Origin: Carallia brachiata
Taxonomy: Eukaryota; Streptophyta; Magnoliopsida; Malpighiales; Rhizophoraceae
Assembly: GCA_021464245.1 (NCBI GenBank)
Contig: JADCRB010000007.1
Location: 620,001-684,000, forward strand
Length of the DNA stretch: 64,000 nucleotides
Reading direction: 5' to 3'
Shown one piece after another: positions 35,843 to 47,765 of the stretch (position 1 is the first letter of the stretch; each line of letters starts with the position of its first letter). A program made the translations under genes and the position numbers. Under the pieces are notes generated by a model. The model worked only from the letters and a program-made list of their open reading frames with translations, did no database searches and was not told where the DNA came from.

Positions 35843-36530
35843 CTATTTTCTGATAAAAGCTTTTTCTATTGTCAATTGTGTAGCACTGTAAGTGTCTTAC
35901 TCAAATTTTCTTTTCTTTGGTGTTATGTTTTTTTGGTATCATAAATACCGACTATTAGACCGTTTCCATTCAAACTGTGGACTGATTTATGTAAGTCGTA
36001 GCCATCTCTGTCCGTATGTAATCAAAGAGAACGATGGTCGGCTTATCGAGTTAAAATTGATACGCAGGTGAGATATTTTTGGCCACCAAGCATGGCTTGT
36101 AATCATTCTGCAAAATTATTGTGGCTCCCTTGTTAGGCCAAATTGATTAATTCATTTACCTTGTTGTAGCTTTGTTTTAGTTTATATGAGTTCTTAACTC
36201 TTTGTATTACTGTGTAAAATGTCCACTGGAAGTTCCAAATTGAGTTCTAAAGATGTTCAGTTTGCAAAAATGTAGTAGGCATTAGCCTTACATAGATTCA
36301 CATTCATTCAAATTTGATTGGAGTTTTAGCCAACCTATGTCTTTTATTCTTGCTTTCTCACTACATGTATTTTTTTTTTCTATTAATGATGTCCTATAAC
36401 TCATGGTTTTTTGTTTCTGTCATTTATTATTAGTACCATAGAAGCTAGTAGATTACAGTTCTGGGTCAAGCAGATATTGGGACGAAGCAAACGAAGAAAC
36501 TTGGCTCGATTCCGTGAAGATACTTGAGAA
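35843..36530 (+). pseudogene. duplicated 3' part of the neighbouring broken gene
   Basis: Bases 35843-35948 repeat 34610-34707 (shared TATTGTCAATTGTGTAGCAC, then the GTAAGT donor at 35888 and similar intron sequence). Further on, GAACGATGGTCGGC..GATACGCAG|GTGAG near 36030-36068 looks like a following exon. A terminal exon near 36433-36528 reads TIEASRLQFWVKQILG and ends REDT-stop. This is probably the tail of a tandem paralog whose front was lost. The exon calls are tentative. Confidence 0.4.
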
Positions 36531-37312
36531 ATTTCATCTTCAGCAGTATCTCTGTTTAGTTGTGTTTTACTGGTTAATACTTACTTCAGTTCCTATTTAA
36601 GTACTTTATGCCTAATTATTCCTGATGTGCAGGGTTATGCATCATTGCCAGTGCCTTTCTATCCTGGGATTTGAGTCGCCTATATATTTCACCATATTTC
36701 TTGGATATAAACAGGTTTTACGATACTTGATGTTATAATATTCTCTGTTTTCAAAATGATCAATTTCCTCATAATTTGAAGCTTTTAATTTGACAACAAA
36801 TATAAGATATTTTGCGAAAGCTGGGTTTGCAGAGGTAGTGCACTAGTTGTTTTGGTTACTTCAACAACTGAAAATAGTAAACATGGCCTTCGAATTTAAC
36901 AAGTTGGCGCTAGTATTGGTGGAAAAATGTAGTTACTTGAATGGAACGACAATGTTTTTTTAAGTTGCTTAACAAGTAGCTGACTGAAACTTCCATCTTT
37001 GCATTACTCACCAAAACTGGCAGCTGCTGAATTGAAAATCAATAGTCCCTGTCTGAACCTTTAAAGCTAAGGAAACATTTGCATTATCACTTCAAAAAGC
37101 TACACAACATAGATTCCACACTTAAACAGTCATTACCTTGCATCAAAACAACAAGATAATGAAAACACAAGGATTCCAACCCCCTGTTGGAAGACATTAA
37201 TTCTACATATTACAGATGGTTTATACATTCATCCAACTAATACAAGTTCCAATAGTGCAACAATTCTACCATCAAATAGCTAATGCTTCAGCTGTCCAAG
37301 CAACAGCTGGTG
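36531..37312. other. intergenic region and 3'UTR of asparagine synthetase
   Basis: No gene is seen. The part close to 37312 is the 3'UTR of the minus-strand asparagine synthetase gene. Confidence 0.5.
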
Positions 37313-40300
37313 CTAGCTTTTGATTGCGAGTCCTTGAGCATTAATTTCCATCATCCGCGGTATGCTGTCTATAATCTTTGGCGGCACCATTCCATTACTG
37401 GAGGCAGCTGCCTGCTGGTCATAAGCTGAAAGATGAACACCTAAAGCAGCTCTGCCGGAAGGATCGAGATTTTTGGACCACGAAGCATCCCACTCAACAG
37501 CTTTTGCAGTGCTACAAGCTACACTAGCTCCTCCGGGAACAGTCAGCCTGGCTGAGTTCTGTAAATTATGACACAGATAATACTAAATCAGTAATCTTGA
37601 CAACATTAGCGGAATTCTTCTTAACGTGTCCTGTCTTAATGATAGTATGATTAAATCACCTGTGGGAAGAACCTCTCAAAAATCATTCTATAATAGTAGG
37701 CCTCTTTGGTAGTAGGGGTATTATGTGGGAAGATATGCTCAGCATTCTGCATCATCTTGTCTGTGACCTGAAAATTATGGATTTGGGATTAATTATAAGC
37801 TAGCCAGACTTAAAACCCAACTCCAGATTCAAATCTAATACATAATGCCAATAAACCCCCTTTAAAGAAGGATCAAATATGTACATGTTGATCAGCATGA
37901 GCTTTGAGACCATCAATCCAGCTATAGCCAACACCATCACTGAATTGCTCTTTCTGCCTGTACAAAATATGCTGCAGTTATCAAAGAGAGCATGTTAGTC
38001 CAAGCCACCAATTTGATAAATCGCTATGAGAAAAAGGACATTCATCAGTAGACAGACCTTTGGCAGATAGGGACGCTCTTCATCATCGAAGGCCCTTCTA
38101 AGAACCCATTTTTCAATGCGACCCTGTTCTGGTTTAATCTGAAATTCATGCAATATTATCAATAAACTTTCTGAAATAGTTTCAAGTTCTTAACACTTAC
38201 TGTGAAACAAATATATGAAATGAAACATCCTAATAAAAGAATGGGGCAGTGTTCTACCATCTTCCACTCGGGGTCAATGGCCATGGCAACATTAATAAAT
38301 TCCTTGTCCAAGAAGGGGACTCGAGCTTCCAGTCCCCAAGCAGATGTCGATTTGTTAGCCCTCAAGCAGTCATATTGATGGAGAGCCTTTATCTACACGA
38401 ACGAAAATTTAAAATAGTTAAATTCGTGAGGCCTTTATGCCCATCAACAGAAAATAACAAACAGAAACACCTCTTGTTAGCTACAAATCTTTCAAGAACA
38501 AAGCAGTATGCAACCGACATTTATGGTTACCTTGCGACATGTTTCACGGTGGAACTCATCCTTGTTAGGTGCCTTGTGGAAGTACAGATAACCACCAAAT
38601 ATCTCATCCGAACCTTCTCCAGAAATAACCATTTTTACTCCAAGTGCCTTAATCTTACGAGCCATTAGGAACATTGGAGTACTTGCCCTGATGGTTGTGA
38701 CATCATATGTTTCAATATGATATATGACATCTTCAATGGCATCAATTCCATCCTGTCCCAGGCCAAAGGCATACAATTAACATTTAGTCAAGAGCCACAA
38801 AGCTTACCATGATTGATCCTGAATTATTCATTTTGTTTACATACCTGAACGGTAAAGTGAAATTCATGGTGAACAGTCCCCAAGTAATCAGCAACTTCTT
38901 TTGCAGCCTTCAGATCTGGTGAGCCCTGCTCCAGATATAAGTGGCATGGTTAAGGAAAAAGAGAAAAAACCTGTAGTGAGTGTAACTAGGATAATTTGTA
39001 CACACCTCCAGGCCAACACAAAAGGAATGGAGCTGTGCTCCCCACTGCTTGGCCGCTTTTGTACCCGCTAAGTAGCGAGCCGTGATAGAGGCAACTAATG
39101 ATGAATCTAAGCCCCCAGACAGTAGAACTCCAAAAGGCACATCAGACATAAGCCTTTTAATGACAGCCTGCATAGCATAGCATAAATTATACTTTTGAAC
39201 AATTAAGAGAAATTGATATGGTTGCTAATGATCCACAAGGTGCTTTCATGAGTTCTCACATTTTCGAATGCATGTCGCAGAGCAAGTGGATCATAGGGAG
39301 TTGATGGAATTGCCTCCGAAAACCAGGGAGGATTATACCATCTTCTTAATCCTCCTGATTTGCTGGAGTATATGTGACCAGGTGGAAAGCACTCAAAATG
39401 CTCACAGTCATCATTAAGGCCTTTCAATTCAGATGAAATCCAAATGGAGCCTGAAGAAAGCAGACATGAAATTGACATACACAAATTCAAACCATATTTG
39501 CAGGGAGATAAAAACTATGTACAATTGGGTTCAAAAACAAGATCTAAAAGGACATGTTACCGTCGAGTCCCCAGCCAATGTACAGAGAGGTGATTCCGAT
39601 TGCATCGCGGGCAACAATGAAACTGTTGTCACGAGTATCCAGCAGCACAAATGAGAACATTCCATCCAACATGTCCACAAAGTTCTCTCCATATTCCTCG
39701 TACTGTTGAAAACATTCCAAACATACCAAATCAATGCACAAATTTGTTCGAGTCTCAGTTGAAGTCAAACAAACAAAAAACAAATTTAATTTGTTCATAG
39801 ACCATAAAATTCGTTACGGTAATTAACCAACCAGATGTGCAATAACATCGCAATCACTGCCGGTTCGGAACTTATGATTTTGCAACTTCTGTCTCAGTGC
39901 TTCATGATTGTAAATTTCTCCATTGACCTAGACACCAAAAAAAAAAAAAAATGTACCCCAATTAATTTATAATTGATTTAAACTTATTTGGAAATTGAAA
40001 TTGAGATTATCAAAACTTATAGTGGCAAAAGAGCGACCGTGACAACGATCTTCTCATCTTCATTGAAAAGGGGTTGATCACCAGAAGCAGGATCAATTAT
40101 AGCTAGGCGTTGATGAGCCAAAAAGAAGTCACCATGCTGGTACAGCCCACTCCAGTCGGGACCACGGTGCTTCAATCTGTCACCGCAAATAACATAATGA
40201 CAAAAATTGATAATTTCAATTCCAATTCCGGTTTTTTTAGTCTCAATTTTGTGCAAGCCTACGAGGTGTTTGAATCCTTTTCCAAATCTGGTTCACGTAT

Positions 40301-40695
40301 TGTCTCGGCACGGGGCCCGCTTGCCACAAGGAACAACATTTTTTCATGTACTTGGTAATTTGGTCATGATTCCACGGTCGATTAAACTAAAGGTCCCACA
40401 GATAGTGTTTCAATTCCCAATTAAAAGATAATATTTGTACATAAAATTTTATGAATATCTAATTACCTTAACGGAATTACAAAATATATATAATAAAATC
40501 AAATGGATAAAAAAATGAAAAAAAATCGAATCTGCCAAGTGAATTTAACAATGTTTCTCATATATCGAAAACCCGAGAAAATGGGATTGGGAATGTGAGA
40601 AGGAAAGAGAATTGCCTGCGAGAGAGCTCAAGAACTCGAACCCTTTTAGCCTGAGAATCATCAGAGCAACCCAAAACCGCTAATATCCCACACAT
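37313..40695 (-). CDS. ASN: asparagine synthetase (glutamine-hydrolysing)
   Basis: Thirteen exons join in phase to 589 aa: 40695-40616, 40176-40038, 39927-39832, 39702-39561, 39450-39260, 39167-39006, 38925-38845, 38752-38531, 38392-38258, 38138-38058, 37971-37885, 37767-37660, 37558-37313. The enzyme makes asparagine from aspartate, glutamine and ATP (EC 6.3.5.4) in the cytosol. It begins MCGILAVLG, so Cys2 becomes the N-terminal glutaminase nucleophile. The glutaminase half ends near residue 210. The synthetase half has the ATP-pyrophosphatase motif SGGLDSS at 233-239 and [16 protein letters not shown]. The length matches plant class I enzymes (578-590 aa). Intron 1 uses a GC donor (CGCAG|GCAATT) with a normal AG acceptor; the other introns are GT-AG. 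I cannot say which Arabidopsis paralog (ASN1-3) is the ortholog. No lesion is present. Confidence 0.96.
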
Positions 40696-40913
40696 TTTTT
40701 GATTTTTTGGGTTCTTTTTCCTTCACAAAGCGAATAACCAGAGAATTGCAAAACAAAGATTTTCTTGTTAAACAACAGAAGTTGAAGAAAGGAGAGAGAG
40801 AGAGAGGCAATTATTAAGGCTTAAAACACAGAAGGTGGCGGAGTTTTACTAGGAGAACATAACACGTATGGTGCTATTTTTGTTGAATAAGTGTGTCCCT
40901 TGATCGTCTGAAG

Positions 40914-40927
40914 CCACGTATTTATAG
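40914..40927 (-). promoter_or_regulatory. TATA box of the asparagine synthetase gene
   Basis: On the minus strand CTATAAATA (40927-40919) is followed by ACGTGG (40919-40914). It lies about 220 bp upstream of the ATG, implying a leader of roughly 190 bases. Confidence 0.65.
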
Positions 40928-41322
40928 AAAGCTCAGTCACTAAACGACAACGTCGTATGGCACCCCACATAATCAACGGCGTCGCGTTTTTTCTTCTTTG
41001 GAATATCTTTTTTTTGGTTGTTTTTTTGTTTTTTGTTTTCAAAGGAATATTTTTATCAATAATATTATAACTCTATACCTAAAAAATATCAAACTATAGA
41101 ATAATTACCGTATTTTTTGCGTCAGTTAATAAACTGTAAATTTAACTTTATTAATCCTAACAAAAATTAACACCCAAAATCTCCCACCTAAAATTTAACC
41201 CAAGTAGTTGAATCACAATGGATGGTTATATTTCTTTTTCTTTTTCGGTGACGATCGGGGTTAACCGGCCAATCCTGGAAACCCGCGGGGCCAACACTCT
41301 GTGACTTTTAATTGTGGACGCG

Positions 41323-41330
41323 ACACGTGG
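41323..41330. promoter_or_regulatory. G-box/ABRE upstream of asparagine synthetase
   Basis: ACACGTGG lies about 400 bp upstream of the TATA box. S1-type and related bZIP factors activate ASN1 in Arabidopsis through such G-boxes under dark or low-sugar conditions (established for Arabidopsis). Its role here is inferred. Confidence 0.5.
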
Positions 41331-43660
41331 TGACAGGTAGTTGGCTATTTCCGGTCGTTCCCTCATTGGTTTCCAACTTTGACGCTGAGGCTTATCCGTT
41401 CGGGGAAATTTTAATCGTTAATGCTGAATCAGCGCTGTGATGGGCATTTTTTTGGAAGAAAAAACATTATAAGTCGGTCAAAATTTTAAGGTGCTGTCAT
41501 TTCGGATGCATACCAAATAGTGGAAGGGGAATATCCGGATACCATTGCATCGTCAGATTTTAGTGGCTAAATTTCATCCAAATTTTATTGAATTTATGTA
41601 ATTGTAATTATTTTTTTGTGTAATTGTAAATAAAAAATACGAATAAAAAATAATAATAACATATTTTAATATTATTTTTTATTATTATAATTGTATAAAA
41701 TAGATCTCTTATTACACAAAATGAAAATTTGGAAATTATTTGGCCAGTAAAATGTTTGGCCATATAACTTTTCCGGCAATGTAAGCTACTCAGAATTACT
41801 AGGTCGCGACTCAGAATTGCTAGGTTTTGCGTCTTCTGCTGGGTCGATTATGCATGTTTCCTGGTTAGAAAAAGAATTACTAGGATTTTTACTGTACAGT
41901 CTGAAATAAAGTAACAAAATGTAATTATTTATTAACAAAATGAAACAATATTATTATTCATATAAGATTTTTTGTTTTTAGAGAAAAAAAATTTTCGAAA
42001 TTTTTTTAAACATATATCATTTGAGATCTACATTTTAAATTTTAAATTAATACTCATGTATTTTTAAGTTTTAACTTGAGATTTTAATTTTACTATTTCA
42101 TATTTTATTAATATTCTTATATTTATTAGTAAGCGGTTATATATTATAACTTCATTCTCATTGCACCCTCAAATTGTACAGTTAGGGTCTAAAACTGCAC
42201 TCGACGTAGGTTAATGACAGTATTTTAACCATTGCACATATGTATTCTCAATCACTAATATAATCCAGTTGTCCAAATATATGCAACCAACTATCAAGTT
42301 GGCTCCACTTGAATTTTTCGTAGGTCCGCGTTAAAAGACTCGTACTCATATGGTATTTTTGTTTAGCACGTGTAGCTATCTCTTATATTTATACAAATTA
42401 AGATGAGATAATTAGAGTTGTGTGGCGTATAAATTTCACAGATGCATTTTGGCAGTAACCTCTCGTCCCCATTTTACTTTGAATTTCTTTTTTCTTGATT
42501 TTGAAGTTGCTTTACATCCCAATCATCCCCTCCCCAATAAAGCCATCCATTTGCGGAAATATCGCTAGTTGCAAGTATAAGTAGAACGTCATGAATGGCT
42601 AAAAAAAAAAAGAAAGCTAAATGAAAGACGGCTTTTTGTTAAGCTGAAGAGTTTTATGTTTTTTAAAGGCAATTGCAAGCATGGAAATTTCTTTAGATAA
42701 TGTTTTGGAGCCGCCAAAATTGTCTTTATTAAGTTATCTTGATACGTATTAAAAAAAAAAACTATAACAACTATTAACTTTTTGTTATTATATGCATATT
42801 TCGTGTAATACAAAAATAAAATGATAAAATATATTTTATTTTTATGTTACTATTTTTATCATTATAATTGTAAAAATTTAAAAATTAATTATTTTTTAAA
42901 TAGACGTCGGAACAAAATTTTCTAACTCTCAAGCTATACCCAATTTCCTTTCCTTCCTCGAATCCCTGATATTTTGGAAGGAAAAGATTTCGTTGGCCTC
43001 TGATGGTCTAGAGCATTATTATCGACTTTTTCTCATTCCTTCCACCTCACATATGACTAGGATACTGCGTTTTCGGGTCTTGCGTTTCACATTCTGCTCT
43101 TTTCAAACAAGAGTGAGATAACTTGCTCCAACATTCTTGTTGTTGCAAAATTTCCATTATAGATTGTCCTTCAATTCAATTACCATCATATTTTATCTAA
43201 TTATACTTGTCATGCCCACGTGTTATTTATGCAACATCCCCCTTGCTGTGCAACAATAAAAGAAAGGAAAGACAGAAGAGAACATATTAGAAAATTCGCG
43301 TCTAGTTTATGAAGTTGTTGGACTTTTCTGACATTATCACTATTTGAGGTTTATCCATCGTAACTACAGTTTCTTTTTTTTTCATTGTCAAAGGGGTCAA
43401 AATTTGGATACTTACTGTATATTTTGCATTGAGATATAAGTTCAATATCATACTCGATCTTAGCTGATCCGAACCAAGCATTCTATTCGTGCACTCAAAT
43501 CTTGTAATCAGTTACTTCAGGCAAGCGGTATTCAGAATTACAGTTTTTATTCCTTAACAAAAGATGAAATTGTATATATTATACGTTACTGCAAGGCTGA
43601 TGAAAACAGTAAGAAGAGAGGGAAGAGGAGGAGGGGATTGTGGGGTGTGTGGTGCAATAA
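41331..43660. other. gene-poor region
   Basis: AT-rich DNA without a supported gene. Near 43430-43485 the minus strand reads GCTAAGATCGAGTATGATAT, which resembles the 5' part of U2 snRNA (GCTAAGATCAAGTGTAGTAT) but is degenerate. Confidence 0.45.
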
Positions 43661-43828
43661 TTAAGCAACAAACTTCTGGCGCATTTCTGCAATACAAGCT
43701 GTTAAAGAATGACGCATGAAATGGAGGGCATCGTAGCTCGAGAGTGATTGCCGCAGCATATCTTGCTCTCTGGAGGCCCTCGACTGTCCAACTTTCTCTC
43801 CCTCCCAAAATATGGACACGTACCTCAT
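43661..43828 (-). CDS. candidate 55-aa small protein gene
   Basis: ATG at 43828 opens a 55-residue frame beginning MRYVSIFWEGEKVGQSRASR and ending ACIAEMRQKFVA before TAA. The composition is amphipathic and charged, with helix-like spacing and few low-complexity residues, unlike random AT-rich frames nearby. A TATAAG (43920-43915, minus strand) lies about 87 bp upstream of the ATG. There is no signal peptide or known domain, and I do not recognise the family. The frame stays open for 16 codons upstream of the ATG, so this might instead be a 3' exon. Confidence 0.4.
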   Translation of the reverse strand: MRYVSIFWEGEKVGQSRASREQDMLRQSLSSYDALHFMRHSLTACIAEMRQKFVA

Positions 43829-46800
43829 CACATGCCCACTGACAACGTTAGTCCGGTGGCTTGGCAGTCTCGTGCATCAATCAAATCAGTGTGACACCAA
43901 AACCTTGTCCATTTCTTATACGAGTAGAAATTATCTAAACACATTTACACTATATTTAGGAATTTTTTATTAAAAAAAAATTTAAAATTTTTTATTTATT
44001 TTTTTATTTATTTTCTATCCATTCAAACAATTATCTTTTACTTTTTCTCTCACAAATTACTATTTATTTTCTTTCTCACAATTTTATAATCGTTATTTTT
44101 TATCAACCATAACATCATTATTATTATATTATTTATTTATTTTTTTTATTTACTTTTTATTTAATTTTTTATTATCTGATCACACTTTTAATGAAATATA
44201 TAAAAAATATCCAATTAATCTTACAATAAATAACAATTTAATTTTTTATAAAAATTTAACATATCTTATATAATTTAATAATTTAAATTACTTTTTATCT
44301 ATTATGTACATATAATTATGTGTCCAAAAAGTACTTTTGTTTGTATTCATGCAAGGAAAACAAGATAGGGACGCGAGATTTTGAAGCGCCACTGCTGCAA
44401 CTCTGTATAATAAAATTTTGAGTAAGGTTAAGGTATTTTACATAATTAATAATTAATAAATAATAAAAAGTAATTATATAATGTTATTTAACAATATTTA
44501 AAAATTATTTTTTTTTTATTTTTTTTATGAATTTAATAATTGAATAATTGATTTCGCTTTATAATTATTTTAGAATTATTTAAGTAAAATCACTACATTT
44601 TTTTTAAATATTTTTGATCAAGAATTATTATGTGTGGTCAAAATGATTAATAACGATTAACAAATGGCTTTCAATTCACCAATAACAAAACATATATTTA
44701 TAGTCATTAGCATTTTCGCCGTTTGGCTTACCACAGAAAAAGATAGATGTGAATTTTCGACATTTGAATCTGGCTCGTTAATTAAGGTGTTTTAGCGCTT
44801 TTTCAAACTAAGACTTGAAACCAAAGCTTATCTACAGGTGAGATGAACGCAGTTATGGGAAATATTATTCTCTGTTGCTATGAACAAGAAAATAATAGTC
44901 CATTCGAAGTTCATCGGATAAAACTTTATAATATGTCCAAGATTAATTGTCAGTCCCTTCCAGTCCACACACACGAAGAAACGTGAAATTAATTTTAGAA
45001 AAAGAAATGTTAGTTAGTAATATATAAATAATAATAAAATGATATGAGATATTAGATAATTAAAATTAAAAAAAATAAATAAACTGTTAAATGTCATTAG
45101 ATAAACAAATAGCTTGACATTAGGTAGATATATAGCTTAATCTTAAATAATAATAAATTAGTTATTCAGTTCATCCAATAAAATCTAACAACTTATTTTT
45201 TTATAATTTAAATTATTTAACGGGCACATATCACTTTATTTCTATTTTTTAATACTTAAATGTCTATACTCAATATTTTTCATAAATAAATGAATCAACT
45301 GAACTAAGTAAACCAAATAATTTGTTAATTGTCATTCTATTGATTCGGATGAACAACTACGAATATCTTTAATCATCTCGGGCAAGCTACACCAATCTTC
45401 ATGTCATGAATTTGCAATTATTTGATTGTCATCTACTCCAATGCAATTTAACATTAATTGTATAAACAATTAATGTTCAATCGCCCTTTCTTATCTTTTC
45501 CCTTTTAATTCCATTTCGTGACAGCAAGCCAGAGAAACAAATTGTGTAAACTAGTGCCAATTTTGCAGAAGTTTTCCTGACTCTGGGTCCTAGAGAACCT
45601 CAGCAGGTCACGTTTCCAGATAGATAATTTTCTCTACAATGGCTTTTGTTTTTCGATAAGTGCAAATCAGTTTTATTTATTTGAGCACTTTTTATAGTAG
45701 ATTTTAGTCCGAGAAAGTACTTGTAATGTAATAAATTTTTAATTTTAAGTAATAATATTCATATTTTATATAATAAAAAATAAACTTAGCTTAAACAAGT
45801 ATTTGTAATGTAACAAATTTGTAATTTTAAATAATAATATTTGTATTTTACTGAACAAAAAATGAAATGATACAATTTTTGTTGCATAAAGTATGAATTT
45901 TATTCTTTAAAATTGAAAACTTGTTACATAATACATTGACATTTTTTGAAAAAATAAAAATAAAAATTCTGGCTATTAACTTTTTTCCTATTTATTAATG
46001 GGTTCCATCTAGAAGCCGAAGGCGTAGTGAGACCTTTTGCGCATACAACTTTTCAAAATGAAGAAGCAATTGAGGATGATAAACCTGGGCAGTCTAACTG
46101 TTCTGTTATGATTGGGATTGGATATCAGTAAACCGCAACGGCGAACACATCCAACGCAGAATCTGAAACCAAGCAATGAGATGATCATGTTGAGGATCCA
46201 TTCTGCTGCCACTGAATTTGCAAGTTTGCAACCCTCCTGATGTGTTTGAACTCCATGGATTGTTATAAATGTTACAAGTGAACATTCCATTAAAAGCATA
46301 TTACGCGCACATCATAAACGCAACATCAAAGTTTTCGTCCATCCCTCTACTTCTGTTGCATTTTTAAGCTTTCGTGCGCAAAAACTAATTAATCCAAGTA
46401 AGGCATAAGGTTCTTTGTTACGTTAGGAATTTCGCACATCTGAGAGAACATGCTCGATAAAATTATTGATGAAATGTGATATAATCAATCGGTTTCCAAT
46501 TTTCTTTTTTTTTTTTTCCCGGTTCTGACTTGATGTCCGTTCTTGTCTTTATTCCAACTTTTATATACTTTGTGCAACGTGACATTTACGATGGAAACAT
46601 GCTTGTACATCGGAATGTACTATTCCCAAGTCAGGATATTGATATTCGACGGTGGTGGGCAAACATGCATGGACCATGTCCTCCGGCCAATAATGGTTTC
46701 TGAATTCTGAGGTGAATACTTATAATAAAAATAAAGAAAAACTAAAAATAATAAGGAAAATGATAGACACAAAGAAATTGATTAACCCAGAGAGAAATAA

Positions 46801-47469
46801 AGATACCATTTGTATATATTGTCAATAGGTATATTGTATGTGAAGTTTAATTTTACTGCAAATCATAAATTTTTTTGAAAAAAATAAAAGTGTGAATGAA
46901 TAATAATAATTAAAGTTAATATACAAAAAATTTATTGGTAATATGTATAAAAAGTATCTCTTTCCTATTTCTAGGTCTATGTATTAAAGCCCAATAATAA
47001 TAACGATGATAATAAAATCGAATGATTATTCGGCCAATTAATCTATTAAACAACGACTAAGCATAAGTTTCATGAGCTGGATCTCAATTATTATAATCAA
47101 CGACACATGTGATGATGGACGATCTGTTGCTCAAAACACGATCCAATGACGGCCTACAGCATCTTTAATTTGTTAATTAATGTCAAAGTAACGACATGCC
47201 GTGTCTGTCAATTGGACCGCCAATTTTAATTCCTCAAGCCAAGATGTCCTCAAAGAGACAAGCTGTACTAGTCTAGCCTAGACCGCAATCAATTGAGCCG
47301 TATTCTAGGCAGAGCACGGTAAAATGTCAGGCATCAATGGTCCAACCGTCCAACCACCACGATATATAGCTATCATGAATCGAGACATCTGGTGCATCTA
47401 GGCAAACGATGAAGCCAGTAGGTCTATAGAGTAACTTGGTTTTTTTCCTTGATCAATATGGAAAACCAA
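43829..47469. other. gene-poor region with a MITE fragment
   Basis: The block at about 43985-44175 (CACAAATTACTATTTATTTT..ATCAACCATAACATCATTA) matches 63270-63360 closely and 5560-5760 in inverse orientation, so it is a truncated copy of that MITE family. Around 46000-46300 both strands have protein-like open frames of 40-96 residues, none convincing. The rest is AT-rich. Confidence 0.45.
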
Positions 47470-47478
47470 GGGACACCT

Positions 47479-47765
47479 AAATACATTGATTAGCTTAGTT
47501 GACTAAGTAATCTTACAATTTTTTGACTAAGTAATCTTACTATTACTTTAGCCACAATAAGATCATTTTTATTCCGACTGTATAAGACAATTTTACTAAA
47601 TACTTAATTAGCTTAGTTGACAAAGTAATCTTAGTATTACTTTTGCCACAATAAGATAACTTTTATTCTGATAGTATAAGATAATCTTTACTAAATATAT
47701 TAATTAGCTTAGTTGACAAAGTAGTCTTATTATTACTTTGGCCACAATAAAATAATTTTTACGGA
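47479..47765. repeat. three diverged tandem copies of a ~97-bp unit
   Basis: Each unit contains TTAGCTTAGTTGAC(A/T)AAGTA, then TCTTA..TATTACTTT and GCCACAATAAGAT, then TTTTATTC.GA..GTATAAGA. Copies start near 47485, 47600 and 47697. The first has an internal ~20-bp duplication (TTGACTAAGTAATCTTAC twice) and the third is shortened. Non-coding minisatellite. Confidence 0.75.

Noticed and set aside
46000..46300. Protein-like open frames on both strands, including a 96-residue minus-strand frame
   Set aside because: Competing frames look equally plausible, none has a domain, and no clear splice partner was found.
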